Below are positions 53,269 to 64,000 of a stretch of 64,000 nucleotides of DNA, piece after piece. Numbering within the stretch: position 1 is the first letter of the stretch; each line of letters starts with the position of its first letter. The stretch covers positions 3,353,826-3,417,825 of the forward strand of contig BCKK01000001.1 of NCBI GenBank assembly GCA_001600615.1. The letters are read 5' to 3'. The DNA is from Dioszegia crocea (lineage: Eukaryota > Basidiomycota > Tremellomycetes > Tremellales > Bulleribasidiaceae). Under the pieces are notes generated by a model, which saw only the letters and a list, made by a program, of their open reading frames with translations, was not told the origin of the DNA and did not search any database. Position numbers and translations under genes: made by a program.

Positions 53269-54202
53269 TCTGCACAGTCAGCAAAGGGAGCTCGGACATC
53301 AAGGTGAACTGGCAGACGCGTTCAGACGCGCTTCAGAGAAAAGGATGCTTACTTGCTAGATTAGATGATCAGGTATGAGTAGGTGATACGAGAAGAAGGA
53401 TGCTGGATGATATATGTATGAAAGAACGAAAGGGTTCGGGGGCGGACGGATACAGTCGAGAGGGAGGGCAGGGAGGGGAGGGAGGGCAGGGCAGGGCGGA
53501 CAGGTCTGAGCGGAAAGGTGACCCCTTTGAGTATAGCTCAGGGTAAATCATCACAACAAGGGCGCGTTTCAGTCTTAGCCGCCCCCGTTACGTTATATTC
53601 GGCTCCGTGAATCCTCCGTCCGTCCGAGCTTGCCCTTGCCCCATCCCGCCCACGTTCGCTAATATACCTGCAAGCCCTTCGTTCTCCACCTTGAGGTGGG
53701 TCCCGCTATGTGAAGGCATGAGCTATATGAGTCGAGCCCACAATGCATCAGATGCCTTATGATCCCCAAAGGATGTCTCGGGAGCTGGCCTTTCGAAGCC
53801 CACTGAGCACTACTGAGCAACCTTCTACTCGTCAGGCACACCACTAGCCCGGATAGACAGGAGGGTCCGAAGCGAGGCTGCTGCCTTATATCGTATCTAC
53901 AGATGCCCCCACATCGGCAGGTCGGCAAGAGGGATCCTTATATGCCAGCGTGTCTTCATGCTATACTGATCATCAGCAGTATCAAATCTACAGACGAATT
54001 TTAAATGTTTCGGCCCTTTGGACCAACGATTCTCCCTGCAAGTTGAATGCATGGAACAGTGAACGTGTATGTCACCTTGCTCATTGATCCTCATTTTATT
54101 ATTAACCCTCATCCCCCCACCCAGCACCTCAAGAGGAACAAAATACAATGTGGGTTGAAACCACAATTCGAGGCTCAAACAATATGAGGATACAACGCGC
54201 AT
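53269..54202. other. 0.9-kb intergenic region
   Basis: This region lies upstream of the Cys-rich secreted protein gene and 3' of the AAAP permease. A GGGAGGGCAGG-type purine-rich repeat near 53458-53500 is the only low-complexity element. It lies in the promoter side of the secreted-protein gene. No gene is seen. Confidence 0.5.
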
Positions 54203-56125
54203 CTATAATGCGTTCGAGGCGCAGGTGAAGGCTTTCCGAACAGATCCGGAACTGGGTCGTCAGCTTCGTCACACACCGTACTCACTAAGCAATCACGATG
54301 GCATCGACGGAAGTGTACAGTCCCGGGCCTAACATGAATAGTCCCAGGAGGAAGATGAGGATGTTGGCAATGGTGTATGCGGTCATCTTGGGGGACGCAA
54401 AGAAGCGACCCTTGTTGAGGTGGTAGTATGCGACCGACCAGAAGATGAAACCGTAGAAGGAGTCGAACGCAGCAGACCTGCAGGTTCAGCTGACGAACGC
54501 GCAAACCGACAAGTCAATCAAAGACTCACATGATGCCGAGGAAATCACCCATGGAAGGGATGACGCTGAAATTGTCAGTCGGACCCTTGCGACTAGCCTA
54601 AACACCACTCACTTTCCGAGCACGAACGCCAGGACCCAAATGAAGACCACAATCCCAATCCAAACTCCCCACCCGACCAAGCTGTGGCTATGGGCGTGCT
54701 TAGATTTGGAACCCAAAATCCGCCTGAAGAGGAACTTGCTGGCGACGTTCGAGTAAATGGCGCCGATGACAACGGTGGGTACGAGGACAAAGGCGAATGC
54801 CGACTTTCGTGCCCAGGGCTCAAGTAGCGAGCCGATTGAGGGAGCAGTCGAGTACTGGCCCATGTAGTAGTAGCCTACAGCAGCGGTGACAGAGAAGAGA
54901 ATGAGCTGCAGGACAGTCAAAGCCTTCAACGCCTTGGGGAAATCCTGTCTATCAGCTCGATTCTCATAGCTACGGGGATGACATACCTTAGGCTCCTTCA
55001 TCTCAGCAATGAAAGAGGGGTAAAGGATCTGTCCAATCCACCTACAGAGTCAGACTGGATATAATGCTAAATGCCAGCACCAGGAAACACTCACAAGAAA
55101 GTAATGCTGCAAAATCAGTGACTCCTCTTCCAAATGAAGTAAGACACACGTCTGACTTACTTGAGTACCGCGTTGAGACCATCGACGAAACCAGGGCCGC
55201 CGTTAGGCAAACCAACCGAGGTTCTGACGGGTCCAAGTGTAGGGTAATTGCTATCGAGTAAGCGTGAACAACGCCCGGCTGTGATGGCTCGCACTCACCC
55301 TCCGTAGCCGTAAAGGGGGTTAGGCTCGATACCGGCATAAACGAGAGACAAGATGATCGCGATTCCCATGCAAATCGCCGAGACGACAGACATGATCGAG
55401 ATGTGGTTGAGGGTTCGTGGTAGAGATACGACGATACCGATAATCGCCGAGATCGCCTGGAAGGCAACAGTGCAGAGCGATGAGTCGGACAGGGTGTTCA
55501 GAATCTTCGCCCCAGTAAAGACATGGAAGCCGACTGAGCAAGGTCAACGTCTGTCTCATCGCTGAACCCGTGTGTACTCACTCAGGAAGATGTTGTTAAG
55601 CAAGAGCATGACGGCTGTGGCCTCGAAGGCGATTCGAGGGCAAGCAGGCTGGACGTCAGCAGAGCAGAACTACGGCGAGAGGGAAACCGGTGAGACGTAC
55701 GAAAAGCAGAGACGCAATGTCGCAAATGTCCCTGACCTCGGGGTGTACCATGATGAACTCCCACATCACATACGAGGTGTCTGCACTATCAGTCTGCGTA
55801 CACAGAGTCAATCTCAGATCGACTTACAGTAAGTTATGACACCCAGACCGAAAGTGATGAAGAATCCGCACACCCATCCCAGCACACTCCAACTCCAGGC
55901 CAGCGCAAGAATGGCAAGGCAGACATACTCGCCGAAAAGCAAAAGGGTAGTCTTCTGCCACGACAGAGTACGGAACTTGATCTGGTGATTCTCCTCCTCC
56001 AGACGAAGCGCCTCGAAGGGATCGACGACGGTCGTTCGAGTATCAACAGGCTTGCCCTTGTTGTCGTAGGTGACTAGGTCGGCAGTTTCCTGGCTCGCCT
56101 CATCGACGATTGACTTGAGTCCCAT
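54203..56125 (-). CDS. AAAP-family amino-acid permease
   Basis: The start at 56125 gives MGLKSIVDEASQETADLV, a soluble N-terminus of about 70 residues. About eleven membrane spans follow, spread over short exons: LAILALAWSWSVLGWVCGFF, FITFGLGVITYYTSYVMWEF, VMLLLNNIFLIGFHVFTGAK, IISVMSVVSAICMGIAI-type segments, LTVLQLILFSVTAAVGYYYM, VVIGAIYSNVASKFLFRRIL and GVWIGIVVFIWVLAFVLGKV. The FHVFTGAKILNTLSDSSLC box and the GYYYMGQY step are typical of fungal Aa_trans (AAAP/AVT-like) transporters for neutral amino acids. Location (plasma membrane or vacuole) is not certain. Stop TAG is at 54203-54205. It begins the transporter-rich right end of the window. Confidence 0.85.
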
Positions 56126-56688
56126 TGTGGTTGTTCGGTGCGTGAATACGGGTGATGATTTTAGCTGTATAGCATGGATTGCGAATGTTTCAGGACGAGA
56201 AACGAGGTGTGATTCCAACTGATCCACCTTTTCCCCAGCTACACCGACTATATACCTGAGCTCATCTTTTCATCGTGTGCTCATACGTCAACAGATGGCC
56301 AGCCCTCGATACTCGCTATTGCCGCTTGCAGCAGAAGCCGCGATGGTCGAGAATGGCGTGCGATCAGCTATCGTTATCGGCAGGGAGTAATAATTGCCAG
56401 GTGCGGCAATAACACGGCTTACAGCAGATGATCGACATGGGCTCGTGTCTATTTTTAGTTCACAGCCAAGAGGAAGACTTTCAGGTGAGGAAACAGATTA
56501 ATCAAGTCGAGACAGGCTTGTGAGTGGCTTGCGGCATGTGGCAGTGGTGGTCCGGTCAGGCTGCAGGTAACTGGTGCAAAACGTTTCTCGCGAGTAGATA
56601 CAATCATGCAAAATGCATGAACATGAGAAAAGCGGCCTCACGCAGTAGCTGAACCCTGATGTCACGTTGGGCATCTATAGAGCTGGAC
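56126..56688. other. Intergenic region upstream of the AAAP permease
   Basis: These 563 bases lie between two genes on the same strand: the AAAP permease promoter and the GST 3' UTR. Nothing specific was recognised. Confidence 0.45.
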
Positions 56689-57708
56689 CTAAGCAGCTGC
56701 CTTCCCAAAGTCCGGGTGTCCCATGGCCTTGGTCTTCACCCAAGCAGGGTGAGACTCAAGCTCATTCCACCACCTTGCCACGTTAGGCAGCGAGCCGTCC
56801 TTCAGTCCAGGTGCAACTCCGAACTATAGTCATCAGCAGATGAAGCATGACGCTTATGAGACGGACTTACATTGGATACGATGGCACCATACGGCAGATG
56901 CGCCAGGTCGGCCAGCGTCAACTGATCACCTCCGAGGTACTTCTGCTTGGCAAGGATGCGTTCATAGCCCTCGAGCTTGGTGGCTAGGGTGGCTTTGTCT
57001 TTGGCAACGACATCATGATCGGTTGTCTGGCCGTGCCTGGATGTCAGCAGTTTCTTTCGGTAGATATCGAGAGGAACTCTTCTGAGGCGATGAGGTGGAG
57101 AACTTACATGGGACCGAAAAGTAGCTGAAAAGCGAGACGGTCGGTCGGGCCCATCCACTGGGTGGCCTCGATCTGCGTCGCCTGTTCGAATTTGGCGTAT
57201 GCAGCAAGATCGCCATTTGCGGTTGGGGCAAGCGAGGACTTGAGCTTGGCGGCGACATCTGCTAAGTCAGCGGCAGTACAAGTTAGCCAAGTCTGGTAAG
57301 TTGCAGGGATGAAGAGTATTGAGAACTCACATCGGATAATAGCTCGGGTTTCAAAAACCTCCACTCCGGTCTCACTGTCAACCAGGTAGGGGATCTGGCC
57401 AAAGGGCTGGTGCTCGAGCCATTCGGGAGTCTTGATGAGCTGGAAATTGACCTTGTCAATCTTGAAATCTGGTATTCATTAGCTAGGATGCACCGGACTC
57501 GACCAACATTGAATCATTGATCCATGAAGGACTTACCCTGCTCTGCCTCAAGGCCCATAGCGAAGAAAGCCGCGACAACGCGTGCGGTGCACTGAGTGAT
57601 TAGCTATCGATCGTATATGAGGATGCTCTGATAAACACTGTGGTGGTCGTAATAAAAGCCAGCCTGACGTACAGTAGCAAAAATGTCGCCGTGAATGATG
57701 AAGACCAT
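56689..57708 (-). CDS. Glutathione S-transferase (cytosolic, phi/fungal GST-like)
   Basis: The start at 57708 gives MVFIIHGDIFA. The thioredoxin-fold N-domain reads ARVVAAFFAMGLEAEQDFKI, FQLIKTPEWLEHQPFGQIPY (cis-Pro in QIPYL) and ETGVEVFETRAIIRYVAAKL (E-[ST]R-A glutathione-binding turn). The helical C-domain includes AYAKFEQATQIEATQWMGPT, LEGYERILAKQKYLGGDQLT and LADLAHLPYGAIVSNFG with the GGDQLTLADL N-capping box. It ends KAMGHPDFGKAAA at TAG 56689-56691. Length is about 220 residues, normal for the family. It conjugates glutathione to electrophiles in detoxification. Its promoter carries a hairpin at 57924-57943. Neighbouring transporters suggest a stress or nutrient-adaptation neighbourhood, which is an inference only. 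Confidence 0.92.
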
Positions 57709-58187
57709 GTTGAATGAGCTTGAGCGGGAATTTGTCAAGTGAGTGATTTCGATTTCTTGGAAGATGGTGCGGGATGAGGGTCACTTCGAGCTTGGATGGG
57801 CATTATATAGGAGGAATGTTCGGGCCAGATGGTTTATCAGCGAAAGGACCTATTACTGCCCGAGGTTTGTCATGATGCCCAATATCGCAGTTCCGTCGGA
57901 AGGCTCGCGTTCCCCACCTGAAACACGGCTGAAACAAGCCGTGCTGGTACATCGCCTTGTCCACAGTGAGTTACGAGCCGTTCATGCTCAAGTCAGTGCT
58001 GCCTACCCACTGGCCATGGGGAGCAGTAATCAAGGATGAACGGACGGACGCTACATTGTACTGGAATAAGACCTTCATACTAATACACCTAGAGTAACGT
58101 AATTCGCAGCCGAGGGTCTCCTCCCGTTTAACCAAGCTAGCGTCACTGGTATGACTCGATTGACACTTCTTATCCCCACCCAACTGC
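57709..58187. promoter_or_regulatory. GST upstream region with a perfect dyad
   Basis: These 479 bases lie between the MFS permease stop and the GST start. CACGGCT (57924-57930) and AGCCGTG (57937-57943) are exact reverse complements around GAAACA, about 220 bases upstream of the GST start codon. That position would suit a dimeric regulator. No gene is seen. Confidence 0.45.
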
Positions 58188-60483
58188 TCAGTACATGTAT
58201 CGGAAAGAACGCGTATTCTGGAGATCCGTCAAACCCATGAAAGCATTGTCGTGCTGCACCACCTCGTCCTAAAGACATCAGTCAGCGGGACCAAAAACAG
58301 CTCACTTGCAAACTCACTGTTTGCGGGTCTCGGGATGGCAACTGTGACATGGACCCCTCTGCTTCCTTCTGTGCTGCCCGCCGGACCGAATTCCGACGCA
58401 TGAGGATGAATCGAAGGCCGACCGCAGTGACGATGAAGAAGGCTAAGGACGTCAGATCTTGCGAATCGCTCGGAAATCTCATCAAGCCTCGATATGACTC
58501 ACCGTATAGGGCGATATGCACGCTGAACGCCGTACGGTAACGAGGTGCATCGGTCGACTGGAAGATCTGAGGGCCTACCATATTGGCTGCAGCGAACATA
58601 CAGAACATAGCTGCGTTTGTCAGCTTCTCAGATTACGGAGATGGGCGGTTTCATGGCCTTACCTGTGTAAGTGGTAACTTTCTTAGTCTGGCCGGCAATG
58701 TTACGGGTGACTAGCGACCAGAGGAGATTCCCAGAAGTGATACAGCAATTAGCGAGATCTACTCCCATCAGCTTGAGTCAAGGGATGGTGGCCTGTACTC
58801 ACAAAAGGCGATGAGTAGGCCAGCCGCGGTGCCTGGCGTCACAGCGACAGTGATTAGCACGATTGTCCCTATAAGTCCGACCGCTACTGGATGAGCCTAA
58901 ATTCTCGTTGACTGAGTGATCGTGCTCACTCATGAAGGCAATCAGAACTAGTATCGTCTGCTTTGTCCAACGAGCTAACCATGCCGAACCTGCGGGTCAG
59001 CAGAGGACGTCAATTTCGCAAGACCTGAAGCTCACTGATGAAGATCAAAACACTCCAACCACCTTGAGCCAAATTCAGCAGCTGAGTTTGTCTGACAGAA
59101 AAGCCCAGTCCGTTGACGATGATGTTTGAGAATACGGCGAGAGATCCTACAATGAGGAAGCAGGTGAATTGAAGCAGGAGGTACAGCCAGACAACTGGAT
59201 CTCTGCCAGCTGCACCGTTAGCGGTGTACGGTACTGCTCTTTGGGATTGACTGACCTTCTCTCAGCTGTTCCCATTTGAAGCGCTTATCTTGAACACCCA
59301 GCTCATTCACCCTCAATCGCTCAAGGATGAGTGTCTTGGTCTCCTCATCGAAGCATTTGGCTCGCATCGGAGAATCGGGGAGGAAAATGAGGATGAGCAC
59401 GCCCCAAATGACAGTCAGGCCTGGTCATCAGATCATGCCGCATAGCCTAATGTATCAGGCAGTATCACTCACCGCCGACGATCAGGAAGAGAGCTTGCCA
59501 CGAGTAGATCGCCGCGTTCTCGATATATGTCAAGCCGTATGCTAGTAATCCAGCGACCCCCAATCTGCAAGTCAGCAATGTACATCAACAGGTGGCGTTG
59601 AATCACACGATAGTCAATGACGTACTGTACACCTTGCTGACAATACCTGTGGCAATCAGCATCTTCGCGTCCCTCTACACGAGTAAGCAACTCACCAGTA
59701 GGCAATGATCGTGGGGTGTTCCTCCCGTCGATAATACATAACAGTGAGTGTCATCAGGCATGGCTGCACCGCACTACTGTCAGCCAAAATTCAAGTACGG
59801 CTGCATACCTTTCAAACAATCCTAACAAGAAACGCACAGCCATGAGGCCTGACCAAGTCTTGCACGCAGCATGACACATCACCAAGGTGCCCTGATCGGT
59901 CAGCCTTACGAGCGACACGACGACGCACCCAGAGAATAACGAGACACCCAAGGAACTTTGCAATAGGGAACAACTGAATGATTCGATTGGCAGGGATCTG
60001 AGAGTCAGCTCCTATATGTGCTGAACTCACCTCGCCGACTAGGATTCCAACATATAAGATAGTGCCCAGAAGCGCGTATTGTTGGCCGACCAAACCGACA
60101 TCTCGCTGGATGCCCATTATAGAGGAAAACGCCAGAGTCCCTTTATCGACTGCGATGTCAGCGGCATACTATACCGTTTCTCACATGTCTGGAAAAAGTA
60201 GGTGATGATCAAGAATGGAAGAATGCGTCGATTAAGCTACGTGGCGTGAGCGGCCTTCTGCTATCCTTGAGTCCACTCAGCGTACCAAAGATTTGATCCG
60301 CTGGTTGGTCTCCTCATCGATGACAATATCGGGGTTGAGATACTTGGCAGTCTCCGAGTCAATGGCACCGAATGCAGATGGTAGCGTCTTGCCCGACTCC
60401 GCATGGTCGCCGTCGGCGTGAGCAGGATGACCTGCGGGTTGTTCGACGTGCTCGACGTGCGGCTTGTCAGTAGTGCTGACCAT
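58188..60483 (-). CDS. MFS permease, allantoate (Dal5-type) anion:cation symporter family
   Basis: The start at 60483 gives MVSTTDKPHVEHVEQPAGHP, and a soluble N-terminus ends with DIVIDEETNQRIKSLVR. Twelve spans follow over many exons: LNRRILPFLIITYFFQT, GTLAFSSIMGIQRDVGLVGQ, YALLGTILYVGILVGEIPAN, IIQLFPIAKFLGCLVILWG, WSGLMAVRFLLGLFE, VVWLYLLLQFTCFLIVGSLA, GTAAGLLIAFYCANCCITSG and VTTYTAMFCMFAAANMVGPQ. RRILPFL, the MGIQRDVGL region, NRIIQLFP and YYRREEHPT are classical Dal5/Tna1/Vht1-family wording. Family members import organic anions such as allantoate, nicotinate or small peptides; the substrate here is unknown. The C-tail ends NTRSFRYMY at TGA 58188-58190. Confidence 0.88.
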
Positions 60484-61329
60484 TATGATGATCGAGGCAA
60501 AGCGATGTATGGTTCAGGAAGGGGTCGTCCAGCTTGCGATTGCCAGTCGTTCTCTCCAGCTGGGCACTGTCCGCTGGCCGATGGGTCAATAGGCGGCCCG
60601 ACGGTCCGCGGTGGGTCCAGCTCGCGTTTCGCTGCATGCCGAACGGACGGCGCGGTAAAGCCATCAGCTGACCACGGTCCTCCATATGTGGAGCTGGAGC
60701 TTCGCGGCTTCTAGCGGATATAGGCGGCTGCAGCCAGTGGAGCCCTAAAAGAGTAATCATGATCAGCTGCTCGCTGGTACAGAATACCGCTAGTTAGATG
60801 TCGGTGCGAAGTCGCACCGAGGTGTGCCGAGATTCGGCTGACGTCACGCCCTTCCGTCGGAAGCTCACGCTCCCTCACGTATATCGCGCTCAACCCATCT
60901 CAATGTGGGCTGCACTGGCATTGTCTGCGATGAGACGGCGACAAATAGCGTCTGTGATACGATGCAGTAGGTGTGTCTGCTTGCGTCTGGAGTTTGAGAT
61001 CTCGTTGAAGGTCTTCTCCCGGCCGGTGAAGAGGGCGGCCAAACGAACACGCGTACTCCGACAGACCTTTGCTCCCACAAGTTGCCATCCGGTCCGAGGA
61101 AGTGTTTTGTCGGGCCGCCGACACAGAGCACTGCCACCTGTCCGTCTACTGCACCAGGCGGAGACAGCAAGGGCTAGGTCAAGCCTATAAAGGCGGCACA
61201 GACCAAGCGAGACAGGTGACACGTGACACAACTGAGACAATCTCGGAAAGCTTAATCCAGACAAGATCAGATCGGTCGCTCACTGCTCGATTTCAATACC
61301 TTGGTCGACTCATATCCCTGTGCATCGTC
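60484..61329. promoter_or_regulatory. Divergent intergenic region MFS permease / LtrA protein
   Basis: These 846 bases lie between divergent starts. Frames up to 130 codons occur on both strands without any domain. It probably contains both promoters. Confidence 0.5.
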
Positions 61330-63425
61330 ATGCCCGAACACGACCACCCTGCTGCTCAGTTTGGGCCTTCTTCACATGTGGTCTACCATGGGGAAGAATG
61401 CGAACCAGAACCACGCGCAAATTACATTTCGGAGCTATTTCGACCCTGGATCATCCGTCAAGTGGGTCCCTTTCCGAGGCGAAGTCCCTCTTCTCGAGGC
61501 ATCATCTGGAGAGTCGGTCGCTGATACCTTCAGTGGATCGATGCGGTAAGTCGCGATACATATCGTACAGAATCAACTCGTTGTGAGTCTAGACGCTGAC
61601 ATCAGTAGGGGAAGATCCATCGCGAACCCACTCCTCGGGAGACTCCTCGATTCGAGTTGTTCTTTGACCTACTATATGTTGCTGTCATCCATCAGCTAGG
61701 TGAGCACCATAGCCTCCATATGTATGAAGGACAAAATGCTGACCCAATAGCCGAAGAATCCATTTCCGAGCCTGGATGGCCAGCAGTCGTTCGCTTCGTA
61801 CTGGTCTTCTGGCCAAGTTGGAGCATTTGGGAAGAGGCTAGAAAGTATGCGAATACTTCAGGTACCGACGATGTGAGCTAGACACATAAGACAAGAGAAC
61901 TTCAGCTAATTGTTTAGCTCCTTCATCGCTTCTGGATATTGATCGGAACCATCACAATCCTTGGCTATTCCGCCAACGCGTCTGCTGTGCGCTTAGACAT
62001 CTCGACAGCTTCTGACCACTATGCGGTCCATTACGCAGCCGCTTTCTGGCTGACTATCAAGCTGACTCGGGGTGAGTGTCTTTGTCTCTGGGTTTGGGGT
62101 CTTGCTGATCGACAGTGATCATACTTCTACTCTACGCATATCGCCTGCCCGATTTCCGCTCCTCCCACATCCTGCAGGCGATCGCTGTCTTTATCCCCAT
62201 GCTTATCTACATGCCCTTACTTTGGGTCAAACATCGACGCACGCACATTATCCTAGCCACATTGGGCCTGGTATCAGATGTCGCCAGGGTGGACTTGCTG
62301 GTGTGGAACTTGGTCGGACGCTGGCAAGCGAGTCAGGGGGACAAGGTGAAAGTTAAGTGGTGGAGAATGCCAACTCTGAGACCGGGTATCAGAATTCCAG
62401 GTATGTGCTACAGTCGATGGAGTTCGAGCGTCACTGAATTCTCAGCTATGAATATCGAGCATGCCATTGAACGTTATTCGGCGTTCCTCGTCATTGTGCT
62501 TGGTGAACTAGTGTGAGTCCTCGCTCGTTTTCGAGGTCGGACTCAGCTGATGGGTCAGGATGAATCTTCTCTACACAGCGTCGAAGAAGGATCTGGGATT
62601 ATCGCCCAAATTTGGGCGAGCTGTACTTGGAATGATGATCGCCTGGGCTTTGAACTACTTGTCAGTCATGGTTGGAGAACGGTCTGATTCTAAGCTGAGC
62701 GTTACCAGATCGCTACTCCCGTCTGAGCCGAACTCTGAGTAGGTGCCATCCATGTCGACAATTCTCTTCGTAAATGCTCATGACTCAGATATGAGCATGC
62801 TCTCCGTCGGAGCTGGCTCTCCGGTATGTGTTTCAGCGTGTAAGTCTCGCCGCTGTGATTGATGTTAGTGCTTACAGGGGCATCAGCTTTCATTGGCCGC
62901 TCGTTGCTTCACTCCTGTTGGCTTCGGCCGCAGCTGGCCACCTCGTCACCGAAAACGAAGTGAAGACAGGGACCCGCTGGTACTGGATGTCCGGGCTGGG
63001 TGCAGCTATTCTGTTCATAGGCCTCATTGACGCGACACACCGGGATCTGGCGCCCAGATTCGCGACTAAGATACCCAGAGTGGGTCCCTTCACGTTCTAT
63101 GTTACTGCCATAGCTGAAACGACAGTTTGCGCGCCAGCTTTGCACACTGGTAACCGCTATATCTCTCATCCTCTCTCCCCTCTCCTCTCCTATACAAGCG
63201 CTGTCCTCCGCCCAACTCCTTGGAATCGCAGTCGCGGCTACTTGGGGTCTCCTCATCATCCACGTTCTGGGCGCACTGCCACGGGCAGGTTATCGCGGAG
63301 TGGAGCTTGACGAAGAGGGTGAGGGTGTGGTGGAGCGTGAAAGAGATGCAGAGGCAGCCGAAGCGGCGGGCGAGGGTCAAGACGCTGAGGGACCTGAAGG
63401 GGAGGAAGGAGAGGCGTACATTTGA
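61330..63425 (+). CDS. LtrA-family (low temperature requirement A) multi-span membrane protein
   Basis: The LtrA signature begins with HREPTPRETPRFELFFDLLY, then VAVIHQLGEHH. Many spans follow: WPAVVRFVLVFWPSWSIWEE, FWILIGTITILGYSANASAV, AVHYAAAFWLTIKLTR, ILQAIAVFIPMLIYMPLLWV, ERYSAFLVIVLGELVMNLLY, FHWPLVASLLLASAAAGHLV and GLGAAILFIGLIDATHRDLA. The highly acidic tail ends EGEEGEAYI at TGA 63423-63425. The start is best placed at 61330 (MPEHDHPAAQFGPSSH). In my reading exon 1 ends before a GTGGGT donor, a 12-base exon (W-I-D-A) follows, then the LtrA exon. Another frame from about 61390 also looks coding, so the 5' join is uncertain. The join after ALNYL (about 62660-62760) is likewise unresolved and may use a GAG acceptor. 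LtrA proteins occur in bacteria and fungi; their substrate is unknown. Confidence 0.8.
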
Positions 63426-63905
63426 TCCTGACCAGGGGACTCTCGTTGGATTCACCATATTGTATGTATCGCTTTCATGTTCGAGACGGCTGACCTCTCG
63501 GCAACATCTTCCGATAATTGCTTACGTCCGCCTCACCTCGATCACTGCCAAGATCAGATACGACCGCTTATCAGCTGCTTATCAATCGCTGGCATTCCTC
63601 ACAGCCTTGCCGAGCCGGCACCACTAGGAGATATCGTTTCGGCTACATCCGATCGCAATGGCTCTTGGCTCTGCGCGCAAGATACGGTTGATGCTAGTGT
63701 TATCTTCGGCTTTGTTGTCCTTGATGTGTAGGCAGGAGGTTCCGATGAGAGCGACACAGCGTCACATTCGCATAGAAGATAGGAAATTAAGGGGACGGAT
63801 ATGGAATATAATACGTGTACGTCCCCGCCCACTTTCATTTACGCTAATCCCAAGTTTGACTGTCTGCTCTATCCTGAGCAAGTCGACCCATAGACTATCA
63901 GCAAG
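63426..63905. other. Intergenic region LtrA / partial MFS gene
   Basis: These 480 bases lie between two plus-strand genes. No feature was recognised; it probably contains the promoter of the gene cut by the window edge. Confidence 0.45.
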
Positions 63906-64000
63906 ATGGGAGTCTTTCCCAAAATCCGCCGCTTTTTCATCGGCGAGAAGCCATCCTCACCTACCGAAGCTCGTCTCCTGCGGAAGATTGACACTGTTCT
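63906..64000 (+). CDS. MFS transporter, N-terminal fragment (continues past window)
   Basis: The ATG at 63906 opens MGVFPKIRRFFIGEKPSSPT followed by EARLLRKIDTVL, still open at the edge. The E-x-R-L-L-R-K-I-D segment just before the first span is the standard entry of fungal MFS permeases of the anion:cation symporter group (Dal5/Fen2/Liz1-like, ...RKIDxxxLPxL...). The spans lie outside the window, so the subfamily cannot be told. Confidence 0.6.
   Translation, partial: MGVFPKIRRFFIGEKPSSPTEARLLRKIDTV

Noticed and set aside
52655..53359. 234-codon plus-strand frame rich in Glu/Ala/Arg
   Set aside because: It is the antisense of the Cys-rich secreted protein gene, whose signal peptide, Cys pattern and splice sites are convincing.
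54203..63425. Secondary-metabolite gene cluster
   Set aside because: Transporters and a GST are present, but there is no polyketide synthase, peptide synthetase, terpene synthase, P450 or pathway regulator.

Overview
The window is nuclear DNA from a basidiomycete fungus, most likely a tremellomycete yeast (Cryptococcus/Kwoniella-like). Nearly every gene is cut by short introns of about 36-80 bases. These have GTRNGT donors, a CTGAC/CTAAC-like branch site and a YAG acceptor. Genes are packed on both strands, base composition is moderately GC-rich, and the family set fits: a fungal SREBP with the diagnostic Tyr in its bHLH, an RHO3-type GTPase, Mdm33, Mkt1 and HIRIP3. There is no bacterial-type operon, CRISPR array, rRNA gene, recognisable tRNA or intact transposon. 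I could not compare with a reference genome, so the class-level placement is an inference.

Left part (1-21 kb). The 3' half of SEC31 (COPII coat) runs in from the left edge. An unrecognised His/Ser/Pro-rich gene follows, then about 3.3 kb (3.1-6.3 kb) with no gene I can call although several overlapping frames look coding-like. An arrestin-like protein with a C-terminal PPxY comes next, then SRE1 (sterol/oxygen transcription factor), CWC27 (spliceosomal cyclophilin) diverging from VPS74 (Golgi PI4P effector), and a Zn2Cys6 transcription factor. A 2.3-kb gene-free stretch closes this part.

Middle part (21-53 kb). A dense housekeeping block holds a Bni1-type formin, a SCOC-like short coiled-coil protein, a HIRIP3-like histone chaperone, a secreted GH16 glycosidase, MKT1, CSN5, a secreted lysozyme/lytic-transglycosylase-like protein, a RHO3-like GTPase, a SelK-family protein carrying Cys, an acidic secreted Ser/Thr-rich protein, MDM33 and a type I membrane protein. 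It continues with a COX14-like micro-gene, TYR1, an ATG38/NRBF2-like gene, a MaoC-type hydratase/dehydratase and a Cys-rich secreted protein. Several pairs are divergent with only about 220 bases between start codons: RHO3/SelK-like, COX14-like/TYR1 and ATG38-like/MaoC.

Right part (53-64 kb). Here the content is more accessory: an AAAP amino-acid permease, a glutathione S-transferase, a Dal5-type allantoate-family MFS permease, an LtrA-family membrane protein and the first exon of another MFS transporter cut by the right edge. Intergenic spaces are wider (0.5-0.9 kb). This looks like a transport/detoxification neighbourhood rather than a biosynthetic cluster, since no backbone synthase is present.

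Exon joins were worked out by eye from splice signals and reading frame. Starts, stops and domain calls are firm for most genes. Doubtful joins are the 3' end of the HIRIP3-like gene and two LtrA junctions. No clear-cut new system was found. The most worthwhile leads are the SelK-like Cys protein, the lysozyme-like secreted protein, the acidic Cys-punctuated secreted protein, a 24-bp sequence shared by two loci, and the unassigned 3.1-6.3 kb interval.
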